Assembly (NCBI RefSeq): GCF_014898055.3
Contig: NW_023604295.1
Location: 137,980,676 to 138,044,675 of the forward strand
Direction: 5' to 3'
Length of the DNA: 64,000 nucleotides
Source: Talpa occidentalis
Taxonomy: Eukaryota > Chordata > Mammalia > Eulipotyphla > Talpidae
This document shows positions 24,830 to 37,000 of this stretch, in pieces. The position numbers were made by a program, and so were the translations under genes. Every line of letters starts with the position of its first letter. Position 1 is the first letter of the stretch. The notes under the pieces are model-generated. The model did not search any database and was not told the origin of the DNA. It saw nothing but the letters and a program-made list of their open reading frames with translations.

Positions 24830-25260
24830 ATCTATAAAGATTCATACAAAAAAGAGAACAAATTACCCACTCCAAAAACGGGCACAAGAGCTATATAGGC
24901 ACTTCTCCAGAGAAGACACTATAATGGCCAACAGGCACATGAAAAAACACTAATCATCACTTATCATCAGGGACATGCAAATTGAAACTACAATGAGTTA
25001 CATCTCACACCTGTGAGAATGGTGCATTAAATAAGAGTGAGTTGGTGGTGGCTGCATTGTGGCAGTAATACCTAGTGAGATAGTCCAAATATTCTCTCAA
25101 TTGCAAATAACCTTTTTTTTTTTTTTAATTCTAGAAACACGTGTTGGTAAGGGTAGGAGAAAATGGAGCCCTCTTACACTGTTGGCAGGAGTGTAGACTG
25201 GTCCACTCCCTATGGAAATAGGTATGTAGAGTTCACAAAAATTTTAAATAGACACATCAT
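24830..25260 (+). mobile_element. L1 ORF2 fragment, interrupted
   Basis: Two L1 ORF2 blocks in the right order: CACTTCTCCAGAGAAGACA, ATGGCCAACAGGCACATGAA and GGGACATGCAAATTGAAAC at the left, GTGTTGGTAAGGGTAGGAGA and CTCTTACACTGTTGGCAGG at the right. About 95 bp at 25,033-25,128, ending in a T-run, do not match L1 and separate them. Confidence 0.75.
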
Positions 25261-25639
25261 TTAAACCAGTCACTTTTTCCTAACTGGAAAATATGATTCT
25301 TAAAGATGTCTTTTCTAATACATTAAAAATGAGTCCAATAGTGAAATTCTTGAAATCTAAGAACACATTTCCCAATCTGCTTCCTAAGACACACATCAGA
25401 ATAATCCAAAATGACTTTTAAAATTAATATTCTATATTATTGGATGAAAGGAATAAGTAATACTCTTCCCCAAAATATATAACAGACACCTGATTTTGAG
25501 TTGTCAATTATTTTTGGCAAATGGTTATATGCACTGTTCACTGTCTCTTCATGATTCCATGCAAATCATGTTAAATAAAATGTACCAAAGGGTCCCATTT
25601 ATTCTACTCTGAGCTATTCAGAGAATGGAAATATGCTTG

Positions 25640-25796
25640 CTCTGCTTCCCGCTCTGGCTCTGGTGAATTCTCTCACCCTCCTGCGCTTCTGACTGTACCC
25701 AGTGCTTGTATAAATAAATAAATAAACAAATAAACAAACAAACAAACAAACAAACAAATAAATAAATAAATAAATAAATCTTTAAAAAAAAAAAGT
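25640..25796 (+). mobile_element. 5'-truncated young SINE
   Basis: Only the 3' third is present: CTGCTTCCCGCTCTGGCTCT, GGTGAATTCTCTCACCCTCC, a stop at CTGTACCCAGTGCTTGTAT, then a long AAATAAAC/AAAC/AAAT microsatellite-like tail and A-run. No duplication recognised. Confidence 0.87.
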
Positions 25797-26549
25797 CACT
25801 TGCGCAATGAGAGTCCTGTATTGAAAGTGGAGCTTAGCTTGGCAAACGTGCTTTCATTTTCTTGACAATGGATATGGGCTTGCATGCGACAATAATATTG
25901 CCTTTTCTGCCTTAAAATGTGGTCATTTCAACTCTCCATTTCCTTCTTCTAAACTGATCTAAATTCTTAGGTGCTTCGCTTGTGCTCAGGTAGCAAAGAG
26001 GGTACATCTGCTCCTTATCACTGGAACCTTATCTGGCTCCTTATCACTCCCTATCACTGATCCGCAGTGCCAAGGAGCTGACCAACCAGCCCCCCAGATC
26101 CTGCCAGTTTTTTGCTATTGTCATTCCCCGACAGGGGCACTGGTTGCATGAAGAGAAGTGAAGCCATCCTCTGTGGCTTCCCATGGCCTCCTGGCCAAGG
26201 ACCATGCATTCAGCATCCTTCTTGTCATGACACTTCTTTCTGCAGGTCTGCTAAGCTCGCTAGCATTTCTGCAGGAGATGAGTGGCACTTTGCTGTTTCT
26301 CACCAAGTTTTCCTACAGGAAACTGAGTCAGTCCCATGCACCAGATATTTACCCTCACTAATTACCATGCTGGTAATCAGTCACCATAATGGTTACACCA
26401 TAGAGGAATTATTTAGTTTTGAGATTCCCCAAATTATTGTAATTTCTATTGTTTTGTTATGATTTTGACTAGAAGAGTGTGGAATGGGGGGCAAGAGGCG
26501 AGGCGAGGAATTGGGGTATTCGTCAGAAGGACACCTCAAGAAACCAGCA

Positions 26550-26814
26550 TTTTGCCATGTGGGCAGCCCCCCATCTGGGGATCAAACTCGTGCTTCAGGG
26601 GCTGCGGATAACTTCATAGGCCGCATCCCAACCCCTTGCGCCACCACGGAGTCCCCCATACCTCTCCCAACTCGCCCACTGCTCCTCTCAGCGGTGTATT
26701 TCAGTCAGTCTGCCTGTTCTGTTCCCCACTCTGTCTCTGGTAAATACTCTCACCCCTGAACCTCTGGCCTGTACCCCAGTTCTTGTATGCATAAATAAAT
26801 CTTAAAAAAAAAAA
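26550..26814 (+). mobile_element. SINE with inverted 5' half
   Basis: Positions about 26,551-26,660 hold the SINE head in reverse (GCCATGTGGGCAGC at the left, TTGCGCCACCACGGAGTCCC at the right). From about 26,661 the body continues in forward orientation (CCTCTCCCAACTCGCCC, CAGTCAGTCTGCCTG, tail CATAAATAAATCTTAAAA). The two halves cover complementary parts of one SINE. Flanks AAACCAGCATTTTGC (about 26,541) and AAAACAGCATTTGC (about 26,811) look like one target-site duplication, so this was a single event. Confidence 0.82.
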
Positions 26815-26823
26815 CAGCATTTG

Positions 26824-28311
26824 CAATCTCATCATGCCTCTCTAGTTCTTCTTTTTCCTACTAACTTGTTGGATTTATATCTTTTACATCAGAAATAACT
26901 TCCCTCATCACCATGCAGTCTTCCTATTCTGCGGTTTATAGTTTAAACTTAAAGCTTAGTCTCACAGGCTTTTTTTTTGTTCTCCATCTTTAAAGTGATT
27001 TAAAAGACTCTTTTCTCTCTTAAGCTTTTTTCCCCCTCTCTTAAGCTTTCCATGGCCTATTTTGGAATATAAAAGAAGACGTTTCTCCTTTTTTCTCCAT
27101 ATGTCTGACTTCCTCCTGAGGACAGAATTATAGCAAGGTCTTTGATGCTGTAATGATATGAAGAAAGTCCTGGACTTGGGGAACTAGGGGTTTGTTCTTT
27201 GGGATGCTCAAGTAGCTTTATATATCTCTAGCTGCTGTTCTTTGCACCAGGAAAAAGTGGTAGGGAGTAGTCAAGTCAGAACAAGTCAGCAGGAGAGAAA
27301 GAATCTAAATCTTCAGAAGATTAAATGCACCCCCTTTAATTTCCTTACAGTAATGGCTGCCCTGTAGTATTTCCCATGCTGACGTATTTTTCAGCTTTGC
27401 AGGTATCATCACATCTTCCTTCCCCAGACATTTCCTTCACCTATTTTCTGAGAACACTTCTTTGTTGCCTCTGCTTCTTCATCCCTTAAAATGAAGGTAT
27501 TTTACTATAAATTCAGTTTGTGGACACTTCTCTCTGTTAATTTTTTGTGGGGAAAAATGTCAGATATTTAATTCAAAATTGATAGATGGTATATAAAGAA
27601 ATATAATGCTATTAAAATCAGAGTCCATTAAATAACTGAATGCATTGTGCTTCTTAAGGAATTTCCATTTTTTTTGAAAGCCAACTACTAATTTTTGTTT
27701 GTTCGTAAGCTTACTTCATTTTATGTAATAAGTCTTGAAATCAATCTATATAAATCAAGCTTTTTTCTTCTCTTTGTTATTAACCAAAAGGATCTCATTG
27801 AGCTTCCTGACTTTAAAGAGTAGCAATATGCTAATCACTGTAAGTTGCTGATTTCTTTCTTTCTCAATTTTTAATTGATTGACCCATCATTGATATAACT
27901 TTAATTTTGGGAATTGGGGATTCATTAGTTTATCCTAGCCATCTTAAATTCAAAGCCATCTTTAAATCTCTTGTATCTTAAAATCAAAATGTTGAGAAAC
28001 AAACTCACTTCCTCTTCAACTAGGTCATCACCTAACAATTTCCATCCCAGCAATGGCAGCTCCATTTTCCTTTGTTCTACTTTATATCAAATTCTTCTCT
28101 CTCACAATCTCTAGTCCTTCTACTTGCAAATTCTACCAGGCCTACTTTCCAACTGCATTTGACAACTACTCCTCACCTTCACCAGCACCACCTTTGTCTT
28201 GGGCACGATCCTTTCATGGATGCTATTCTAAGTGCTTCATTGGAAATCTGAATCCCCATTGCCTTGTAGTCCAGTCTGTGCACAATTTCAATTGGGTGTC
28301 TCTTAAAACTT
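26824..28311. other. No gene recognised; possible ancient LINE
   Basis: Mostly unique. The pyrimidine-rich stretch 28,000-28,300 (ATTCTACCAGGCCTACTTTCC, CTCCTCACCTTCACCAGCAC) resembles decayed ancient LINE sequence, but I cannot assign a family. Confidence 0.3.
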
Positions 28312-28520
28312 CAGCAGAGTAATATTCCATGGTGTATATGGACCACATCTTCTTGATCCAGTCATCTATTTTTGGGCATTTGGGTTGTTTCCATAGCTTA
28401 GCTATTGTAAACAGTGCTGCTATAAACATAGGGGTGCAGGTGCCCTTTTGAATTAATGGTTCTGTGTCCTTCGGGTAAATATCTAGTAGTGGAAATGCTG
28501 GATCATATGGAACCTCCATC
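28312..28520 (-). mobile_element. Internal L1 ORF2 fragment
   Basis: The minus strand encodes a clean run of the ORF2 C-terminal region (EVPYDPAFPLLDIYPKDTE, FIAALFTIAKLWKQPKCPKI, IYTMEYYSA) with no frameshift, so it is fairly young. Both the 5' part and the whole 3' UTR and tail are missing. CTTCAGCAGAG at the left edge and CTTTAGCAGAA at the right edge are similar. Confidence 0.9.
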
Positions 28521-28580
28521 TTTAGCAGAAAATTTCACTTTGTCCTCTAAACCCTCCTGCAATTTTCTACTTCCTTCATG

Positions 28581-28605
28581 AAAAAAAAAAAAAAAAAAAA
28601 AAAAA
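28581..28605 (+). repeat. Poly(A) tract of 25
   Basis: An uninterrupted A-run in unique sequence. The bases before it do not read as a retrocopied transcript that I recognise. Confidence 0.95.
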
Positions 28606-30580
28606 GATGGTTATGGGAAGGGTGGAATGAAGCTCTTGCAGACACAAGTAGGCCACATATGTCAAGTGCCTAGTTACCTCTTGCCGCATTTCTAACATTC
28701 TTCCACTTATTAATTAATCCCCAGCCACACAGGATTCCTTGCTATTCCTTAAGCATTTTATAATGATAAGTCCTGACTCAGAACTTATTAGCACTTGCTT
28801 TTCCTATTGCCTCGAGCAATCTTTCTGTGAGTTTCCTAGAAAACAGAAGCCTGTGACTAAATTTTAGTGCTAAGCTTTTATTGGATGCTGCAACCTCAGG
28901 AAAGCAAGAGTGTGAGCAAAAGTGAAGTAGGTCAAGGAAGGATGGAATGCAAATACAATGTGCTGTGTGACTGAGCTGGTCAGATTTACCCCACAGCACA
29001 GCTGGTTGCTGGTTTGTACAGTAAGTCTCCTGAGAAGACATATATGGATATTCTGCATCTGTTAGGGGAAGAACAGAGAAGAATTTAGTGGTTAGCTCCT
29101 TCTTGTTTCTTACTGTTAAAAATTCAACCCAAAGAAATTCACCTAACAATTTCTAAGTTCATCAGTAGTTCAGAGCAGAAAAACGTGGCTGACACTTCAG
29201 GTAAGCACCTATACAGAATCTGGTACAGCCCACCCCTTATATAAAGAGATTCCTTCACACCCTCTTGTAAGAACATGTTGCCTTCAATTGTCCCTCCTAG
29301 AAAGAAGGCATAAGTCCAGTAAAGATGAGATGAGAGGCAATATCCTAGAAACACGAAACTGTAACTACCTGGATGGCAGCTATTCTAGAGTCAGACCTGG
29401 TCTTTATAACATTCCTCAACTTCCCATTCCATATTCATCCTATTGCACGCAGGAATTTGAATGATCCAGTTTGCTTGCCTGGAAATACTTCCTAAAATTG
29501 AAGGGTCAGAAGTCTTCCTAGCCTGTCCTTAACAGACCATACTTGCTACATTTTCTGTCACTGTTATCACCAAATGTGAATGCTTCAAGATACTTCTGGA
29601 AACCCATACACTGTAGACACATAACCCAAGTCCCACATAACCCAGCTCACAGAGGTATATTTATTGCAAAAGTAATTATTCTTAAGATCTAATGTCTGAG
29701 ACTTAAAAATTCTTCTTCCAAAATCCTGTACTAATTTCTTTTTTTAGTAATTATTTCTCTTTTGTTAAAGACTCGCCACTGAATTTTGTAGGCATTGGGT
29801 TCCACAAAATTTAGATAAGTCCAAGTCAATTAACCCAATGAGTACAATAATTCTTTCTTTTCCTATTGATCCAGAGCCCTAAGACATCAAAATAGGTGAC
29901 AGCAGCTGCTTTCAGTTCAGTGTAATACATGTAATGTCTCCCGACAGAAGCAGTACCCTCAGGAAAAATTACTTTTAACCTGACATAGCTTCAAGTTTCC
30001 AATTCATCGAACACAGTTGCACCATTTGTCACTAGAGTGATGTGAGAAGAGCCAATTCTCCTTCTAGACTTTGGTTGCAAGATCCATGTCTGTCAGTTCT
30101 TGAGAACACAATGGACCACCAGCTCATTGCAGGGACTGCTTCTGAGAGGATAAAGTCCTAAGCCTAAGGTGACATTTATGTACACTTGTGACAAACTGCC
30201 CCATTGTTCTATTAGGGGAACTGCTTCTAGGTTATAGGGTGCATGGTAACTCCTGTGAATCCTACATTTAGAAATGCATTATCTCCTATAGCATAAGACA
30301 CCTGTATGGAATGCTAAGTCAACAGAAAAGTCCTTCTGTATGTTCTCAGAGTGCTGCATGCAGAATCATTATCATTAATCATCATTAATCATCAAACTCT
30401 GTCATGAAAGCAAGGAGGGTGGTCAAGGATTTGCTCTTTCCAGTAAAGTTCAAAATCTTTGTGGTCTAGAAGAATATGGTTGATACCAGGCAATCTCTCT
30501 AGTGACTCATCAAATGCACTGAGCAGAAAACTATGACAGCAAATCTGAAGAAGGTGCATAAATATGACACCCCCCCCCCT
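28606..30580. other. Unresolved block, possibly old minus-strand ERV
   Basis: Read on the minus strand, there is a CCAATAAAAGC polyadenylation-like motif near 28,876, a TATATAAGG-like motif near 29,239, and LTR-like sequence in between. These are hints only; I recognised no integrase, reverse transcriptase or terminal duplication. No gene is supported. Confidence 0.22.
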
Positions 30581-30584
30581 TCTT

Positions 30585-30850
30585 TCTGGTCTCTTCTCAA
30601 ATACAGATCTTATTTTGGAGGCCTTCACTCATCCCTTCCTATAAATAGCATCATCTCAATCTCTCTCCAGCTCCAACTTTTCCCCTTTTATTTTCCCTTC
30701 AAACTCACATCACCATCTAACTTTTTAAATGCTGGCAAGTTTATTTTTGATGTCTATGTTACCACTCTAAGGTGTATGGTCCACAAAGGTATACATTCTG
30801 TCTGTTAAATTTTCTGTACCTACCTAAAATAATTTTGGCATGTGCTTAGC
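30585..30850 (+). mobile_element. L2 3'-end-like remnant
   Basis: It follows the L2 layout loosely: CTTCTCAAATACAGATCTT, GGAGGCCTTCACTCATCCC, then a later TATGGTCCACAAAGG and TCTGTCTG...AATTTTCTGTACCTA. Diverged and without sharp edges. Confidence 0.42.
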
Positions 30851-33394
30851 TACCACACATGCTCCCTGCAAGCAGTCATAGTCAGTGGAATTTAGGAAGT
30901 GGGGTAAAAGATTGGGATTTGCTTTTCTGGGAAAAAAGCAAAAGCAAAAATAAGGCAAAATCCCAACATAACTTTTAGAGCAATGATATGTAAAATTATC
31001 TTTAAAGAGACGTATTGATTTCTGAGACTGTAAACTTTAATTTGTGTAAGATTAACATTTCTAAGGAACAGAAGAAATGATAAATTTGATTGCTGCAAAA
31101 ATATAGATATGAGAATTACAGGGTGATAATCTTCCACTGCTTGTCTAAATTCTCTCCATGAAAGATTTGCTGACTCAAAGCCAGAAAAAGCTTAACCCCA
31201 GTGACATTTATAAAGTGTTTCCACTGACAGAAATAGATATTTTCATCTCAACCTAATTGGTTAAATATTCAAATCATGTAACTCACTGTCTTTGTTTAAA
31301 ACCATGTCTCTGCTGTACTCTTTTTATGAAAATAAACTTCCTCTATGACTTTCCATTAAGATGAGATGATGGAGGGAAACTTTTGGAACATCCATACACT
31401 CTATTAGTGCATTTTTCCTTCCAGATTTGGAACTTCACAAACTGAGATATATATATTCATTTGAAAACAAATGAAGAATTTGTTTTTTCAACTTTTCATT
31501 TTGATTTGGAAATTTTGGTTTTTGGGGAAAGAAAAAGACTAAATTTTCATGTCAACAAAATTCTATATAAAAGAAATATTTAATACTAAAACAGTGGGGA
31601 GCATGGAAACTCAGAATAAATTACTTTAGCTTAGTCTATTTAGCTTTATAAAAATTACTGTAAAATTGGACTTATTTTTTTCCTGTTTTGGCGCAAGTCG
31701 ATACCCATATTCTCCAGGATTGGCACCTGACTTTTGCAATTACTTAGGAACAAGTCAATTGGGTGACTCGCCATATAATCTCATAAGGTCTTGAATCTTG
31801 GCACTCATCAGACTGTGCTAGAATTATCTCTTCATCTCTGTCCCAAAGTTGAATTAATTCCAAATCACAGAGTTATAGCACATTTTGTTATTGACCTTAT
31901 TTTTTCTATATGATAAAAGCTAAGCTTGGCTTCAACAAGGTAAATTGTCAAGAAATGTCTTCAAAAATGTTCTGATAGTTTTCCTGTACTAAAGATTATG
32001 CAAATAATCCAAATGGTTTATTATTTTTTTCAGAAAAATTTGCCATATGATCTTTTGATGTCAATGGTCATTGTTACATTATCAATCAACATTTAAGACC
32101 AGAGTGAAGGAAAAATCAAATCTGAATCATCTTTAGGTCCTTTTCTCCCAGCTCATAAGTCTTATTACCAATTGTACAGAAGCTAACTCCAGTATTTGTG
32201 TGATGACACTAGGAATAGCAAAGAGTATGTGACATTAACAATCAGCATGAAATAATTCACAAAAATATTCGATAATCACACACCTTGCTATGAAAATGGA
32301 GCATAATTGCATGAGCAAAGCCAATGCTGAATCCATATTCCTGGCTCCAGGAAGAACAGTGATTCTGAGGGTCCCTCCACGTGACCCCAGCGGAGAAGCT
32401 TTTAAGCAACTACCCCGCCATTTGCTGCCTCCGGACCAGGACTGCCTGCTGAGAAGCACTGACACTCATTTCGTATTCACTTCAGTGATTTTTTTTTCAG
32501 ACCTGAATTCAAATGCTATTACAGCTTATACCTTATGAAAAATTCTCTTATAAGAAGCAGAAATAGTTGCACTTCTGAAAAACTGTTTTGCTTTTCTTTT
32601 ATGAACATTAATTATTGTATTGCTGATTTGATTTGCTCTACTTTCTGCAAGAAAGGACAAAACTAATTTATCAATTTACCTCCAGCAGGCATAGCTACCC
32701 TGCATGTTTCATTTTTCTGAGAAAAATAAAATGACGAGCTTGGAGGGAGGAAAAACGGAGGCTAGACAGTGATACGCCTACTATCCCCCAAGGTGGTTTA
32801 GCTTCATGAGAATTCTGACAACCTCAGTTTACACCATAACTATGCCATTAATGCTTCCAGATACTGTAAAACTGGAGAAGGAACATACTTTTTAAAATCC
32901 AAGAGGGTCAAACTTGTGTGACCTCTAAATTACCTACACTGATCATAACATCACATATTTTGAATGCAGCATTTTTCCACAAATATGTGGGAAACTGGGG
33001 AAATTAATGCTTATAAAAATATCTTTTTTTTATGAAAAATCACAAAGGAAAAGATCAGCAGATACAGCTTTTTCTCATGGAATTTTCCTATTTTTAAGTG
33101 TTTCTTGTCCCACCAACACCTTGCATGAAAGTTCTCTTTCTGACTAGATGTATGTAAATTCCATTTTTCTTTGGTTCTGCGACGGAAGATTTGAAATTCT
33201 CCAAAGGATTCTTACTATTAAACTGAAGGAATAGAATACAAAATGAAATCCAACAGAATGTTTTTATAAACCCTTTTGAAGCCCAGAGACATAATTGCTG
33301 ACAGGGGATTTATTTATTTTCATTCCAAGATAAATAGAGTTTAAGCCAAAAGCAACACTCCATCAGGCAAGCAAAAGCTTACAAGGGCAATGTC
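30851..33394. other. No recognisable feature
   Basis: AT-rich unique sequence with scattered homopolymer runs. No exon-like block or named repeat was seen. Confidence 0.4.
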
Positions 33395-33850
33395 CTCCTT
33401 AAAATCTCCCAAGGGTTTTACTTATTACAGTAACACTCCCTCACAGGTTTCCATAAGCTGCTTCCAGTAACCTCTCCAGCCTGCCTGACTGTACTGCCCT
33501 GGCCTGTCACATCTGTGTGATCAAACTTTGCTTCTCACAGGAAAGTACTACAACTTCTCTCACAAGAAGTGTGTCTAATCGAGAGCCCGTGGCACCTCAT
33601 CTGAGCTGTTTCCCCTGAAGTTTCATGGTAGAGGTAAATGCTTTTTTATATCAGCAATTTTTAATATAATTTCCACACTTATTTATTCCCTCATTAGAAT
33701 GCATTTTCTTCAGCAGTTGCTTTGAAGACTGTCTGTGCTATCAAACTATAAGCTATTCCTTCTGGATGAGTATTACCTTTCTATTCTCAGAAATTAACCA
33801 GATAGCTGATCCAGTGTGGCATGCAATAAATCTTCATTTAAATAATAAAA
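33395..33850 (+). mobile_element. L2 remnant
   Basis: L2-like segments in order: CTTAAAATCTCCCAAGGGTTT, AACCTCTCCAGCCTGCCTG, CCCTGGCCTGTCACATC, then GGCATGCAATAAATCTTCAT near the end. L2 is an ancient CR1-clade LINE. Confidence 0.5.
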
Positions 33851-34394
33851 TGGGACTGTAGGATATATTACATCCCGATGTAGATTTTTTTTTTTAACCT
33901 TACCACTAATCACAATTGTGTACCAGAGAGTTGATCACATTTCAGTGGGAATTTTCATTATTTCTATGCCTCAAATCCTACACATAATTCTAAGAATTAC
34001 CAGCATATTAAGCTGTCTATTTTGTTACTCAGGAAAAAAAAAATTTTTCTCAGTGTTTTAGCCAATTTAAATAAGTAAGCTGGTTGAAGATTTTTTTTCC
34101 TAGAATCAGAAAATCATCAACGTCTACTCAGGAAAATGGCAAAGTCATAAGAGATTGAAATAGTTTTATTAACAAAACAAATGTGAAGCTATTTGATCTT
34201 GTAATAAACATTAAAATTGTGCTACTATGATAAACTTGTACATAGAAAAGTTGCAGTATTGCTAAGGTATGTATCTACTCTCAGTTATCTAGATTCTGTA
34301 CCCAAAATGGTATCAAAATTTTCATTGTCGATTATCTATTAAGGTCATTACACAAAGCTGAATATTGGGTGAAAATCAGTTGCAAAAGTCCTGG

Positions 34395-34540
34395 TGTTAA
34401 ATACTGGCTTTTCTTACAAGTTAAATGGATTTAGGAGCTTTAATCAAAATCTTGTCATCTCAGCTTTGGCTTATTGAAGATGGATATCATAATCTTTCAT
34501 TTTAACCATATTGAGAGTTCAGTGAGGCCATTCATAGAAA
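34395..34540 (+). mobile_element. MIR-like remnant
   Basis: AAATACTGGCTTTTCTTACAAG, AATCTTGTCATCTCAGCTTTGG and AAGATGGATATCATAATC match the MIR central and 3' layout loosely. Confidence 0.4.
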
Positions 34541-34669
34541 ACTATTATGTATAGAGGATTGTAAACACTAATTTCTCCTTGTTAACAAAAGTCTTTTATT
34601 TGTTTCATCCTAATTTAGAGACGTGGTATGAACATGTGGTCTTATGTGTTAAATGGGGATTGTTATTTT

Positions 34670-35141
34670 TGTAACAGCGCAGCCCCGATACAAAAACGGG
34701 GTGCCTGACTGTGGGTCCTCACCCGCGCACTTAAAAGGACTTATCAATGCTCTACTGCAGGCACACACGAAAGGTTAATAAAAGGTTTATTTACAAGGGA
34801 AGGGCAAATGAGGAAATGTACAACTCAGGGAGAAAAGTGGGAGACAGTTTTAAATCCATCCTACTCGATCCGCCGACCTGGAATCCCAAATGGCACTCTG
34901 AGAGCTGGCCGCGAGCCAGGAGCCGTGAAGCCAGGAGGCGATCCAGAGAGCGCCCCCAAGGCCCTCGTGTTTGGTTTTTATACCAACCCTGGCTGCCTAA
35001 CTCCACCCTCAGGTCCCAGCACCTTCCCTTTGGTGGTGACGGGATTTGTCTTTCCCAATGTTTTGATGGTTTTGGTCTGAGTGGGGGTGGAGTCCACAAA
35101 GCCTGTATGGGATTAGCTCAGGACTTCCTTTCTCCCTAACA
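34670..35141 (-). mobile_element. Solo ERV LTR, family D
   Basis: A 472 bp element bounded by TGTAACAG and CCCTAACA on the plus strand, so it reads TGTTAG...TTACA on the minus strand. On that strand a TATAAAAACC box (34,974-34,983) precedes an AATAAA signal (34,786-34,791), the normal U3-R order. It is flanked by TTTT on both sides (34,666-34,669; 35,142-35,145), a 4 bp duplication typical of class I ERVs, though weak because it is low complexity. A second copy lies at 51,451-51,898. No internal viral sequence is present, so it is a solo LTR. Confidence 0.85.
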
Positions 35142-35145
35142 TTTT

Positions 35146-36917
35146 CACTTAATCAAAAACCAAACGAAAGGTGATTTGAATACTGGGTTTGTATTTTTTA
35201 TGTCCTAGTAAATATCAGAGCTGCGATTGGAAGCTTCACTTTTGTGGAAAGTGGATACACCTGCATCTGTCATTAGCAGGGAAGTAAACTACTTTCCAAT
35301 ATGTCTGATTGGATCTAGGTGACCACATTACACCTAGTTGCAAAGGACTCTGGGAGTTGGGTCCCTCTCTTCCATCATTTAAGTGGGAAAAAGCAGGGCA
35401 AAGGGATTTTAGAGATAGAATTTCAGAATTTCTTTTACTTTCTCAAAAGAATTTTTCAATTCAAAGAAAAGTCAAATAATGCCAGGAGATGATCAAGTTG
35501 CTCTCATTTCAAAGCAAACAGTTTATCATTGGAACTTAAACGGTCACCATGGCAGAGAAAATACACTAGATTTCAATTTTCTTAACTCCTTGTTTAAAAA
35601 TATACTAATTAATTTATGTCATTCACATGAAATCCAGTTAGTTTCATTTGTGTCTAGTTGGATTGTGTGCATTTTTATTTATTTCAGTTTTTGAGTTTGT
35701 GAAATATTGATATAATTTTAAAATTCAGAGTTTTTACAAAGGTATACATGCACCATCCACATCTCTCCTAATGTTTCAATCTCCCATCTTCTCTCCTGAT
35801 GTCCACCTACACATATACAATGCAAAGCTCTAAATCCTAAGTAATGTATAAAAGCTAAGGAAATGTATACAAGTAATGTATAAAAGAAAATATAGCTTAT
35901 ATCATCATATAGTTTGTAGCTCATGTTTTAAATAATATTCATTTCATAAACACATTATACTTATTTGAGGATTAATTAGTAAGTATAAATTAATCATCAT
36001 GAATTAGAAAATTAAAGTAAAAATAGAGCAAAATCAAGTTTTACTTAAGAACTAAATTTGTGTTTCCATTCTGAAAGTCGAGGTCTATGTTCTAAACATT
36101 CTAAATTTTTAGTTTAAGCCATTGATTTCTTTAAATATTTAAGATTTATGTCCTTGTTACAGTGTGTTTAGCAATTCTGCTTAGGCATACATACCACCAC
36201 ACCCTACCATTTCTTTACCACATGCTTAGAAGTACCTTTCCAGGTGGCGGTAAGAGATAGTGTAAGTAACCAAACTGATGGAATGGGTTCTGTGAACTCT
36301 ACCTAAGAGAAGCAATTCATGTCTTTCTCTTGGCTTGCCCCCTTCCCTGTTATTTCACTCCTCACTCTCTTAACCACTGTCTACCATTTCAGTGCTAGGA
36401 AATCTAGATGAAAGTGCTCAAGGAGACAAGGGAAACCAAGTGCAAGAAAGCTATTGCTAGGTCTGGATCCCTTACCACTGCTAAAAATGCCAGGGCACAG
36501 TAAACAGGGGAGAACTATCCACTGTGAAAAAAAAAAAAAAAAAGAAAGAAAGAAAAATCAGCCCCATAGTGCAAATGAAATGGTCCTTTTTATGTTTTCT
36601 CCACATTAGTTGTCTCCTAGAGTTATAAAGTAGTATCTGGTGGTTTCCACCAGTTGAGAATGGCTAAGCACACCAGCTGCTCCTTAACATTCTTCTAAGA
36701 AACACTGTGATAGCAGGGACTTTACAATACTCCCTTGTGAACAATAGCCAACGTGCTTAGTTTTATTGTCAGAGCCTGTTTGAACCTGTAGGAGAATCCA
36801 TAAGGTGCAATAGATGTTGCCCACAGCAACCAAAGTCAAAGCTTGTAAAGATAAAAGAAACAGATTTTGTTTTCTAGAAGGTTAGTGACAGAAAAGAAAC
36901 TAAAAATGCCTCTCTGT
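35146..36917. other. No gene recognised
   Basis: Unique AT-rich sequence with an A/GAAA-rich tract at about 36,526-36,557. No exon or named repeat was identified. Confidence 0.4.
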
Positions 36918-37000
36918 ACAGATAAGGAAAATTTCTAGGGAGATTAAGTAATATGCTGAAAGACATGAACTAAGTTGCCTGCAAACTGAGACAAGACCAG
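36918..37000 (+). mobile_element. MIR fragment
   Basis: ACAGATAAGGAAAATTTCTA, GGGAGATTAAGTAATATGC and CTGAAAGACATGAACTAAG fit the MIR core (gaggaaactgaggc...gttaagtaacttgcc). Confidence 0.45.

Noticed and set aside
28040..28605. Processed pseudogene ending in the 25-A tract
   Set aside because: The preceding sequence contains an L1 piece in reverse and no transcript that I recognise; no flanking duplication was seen.
28778..29149. 123-codon open frame on the minus strand
   Set aside because: No domain, no splice sites, and a second overlapping frame is equally open. Possibly decayed ERV sequence.
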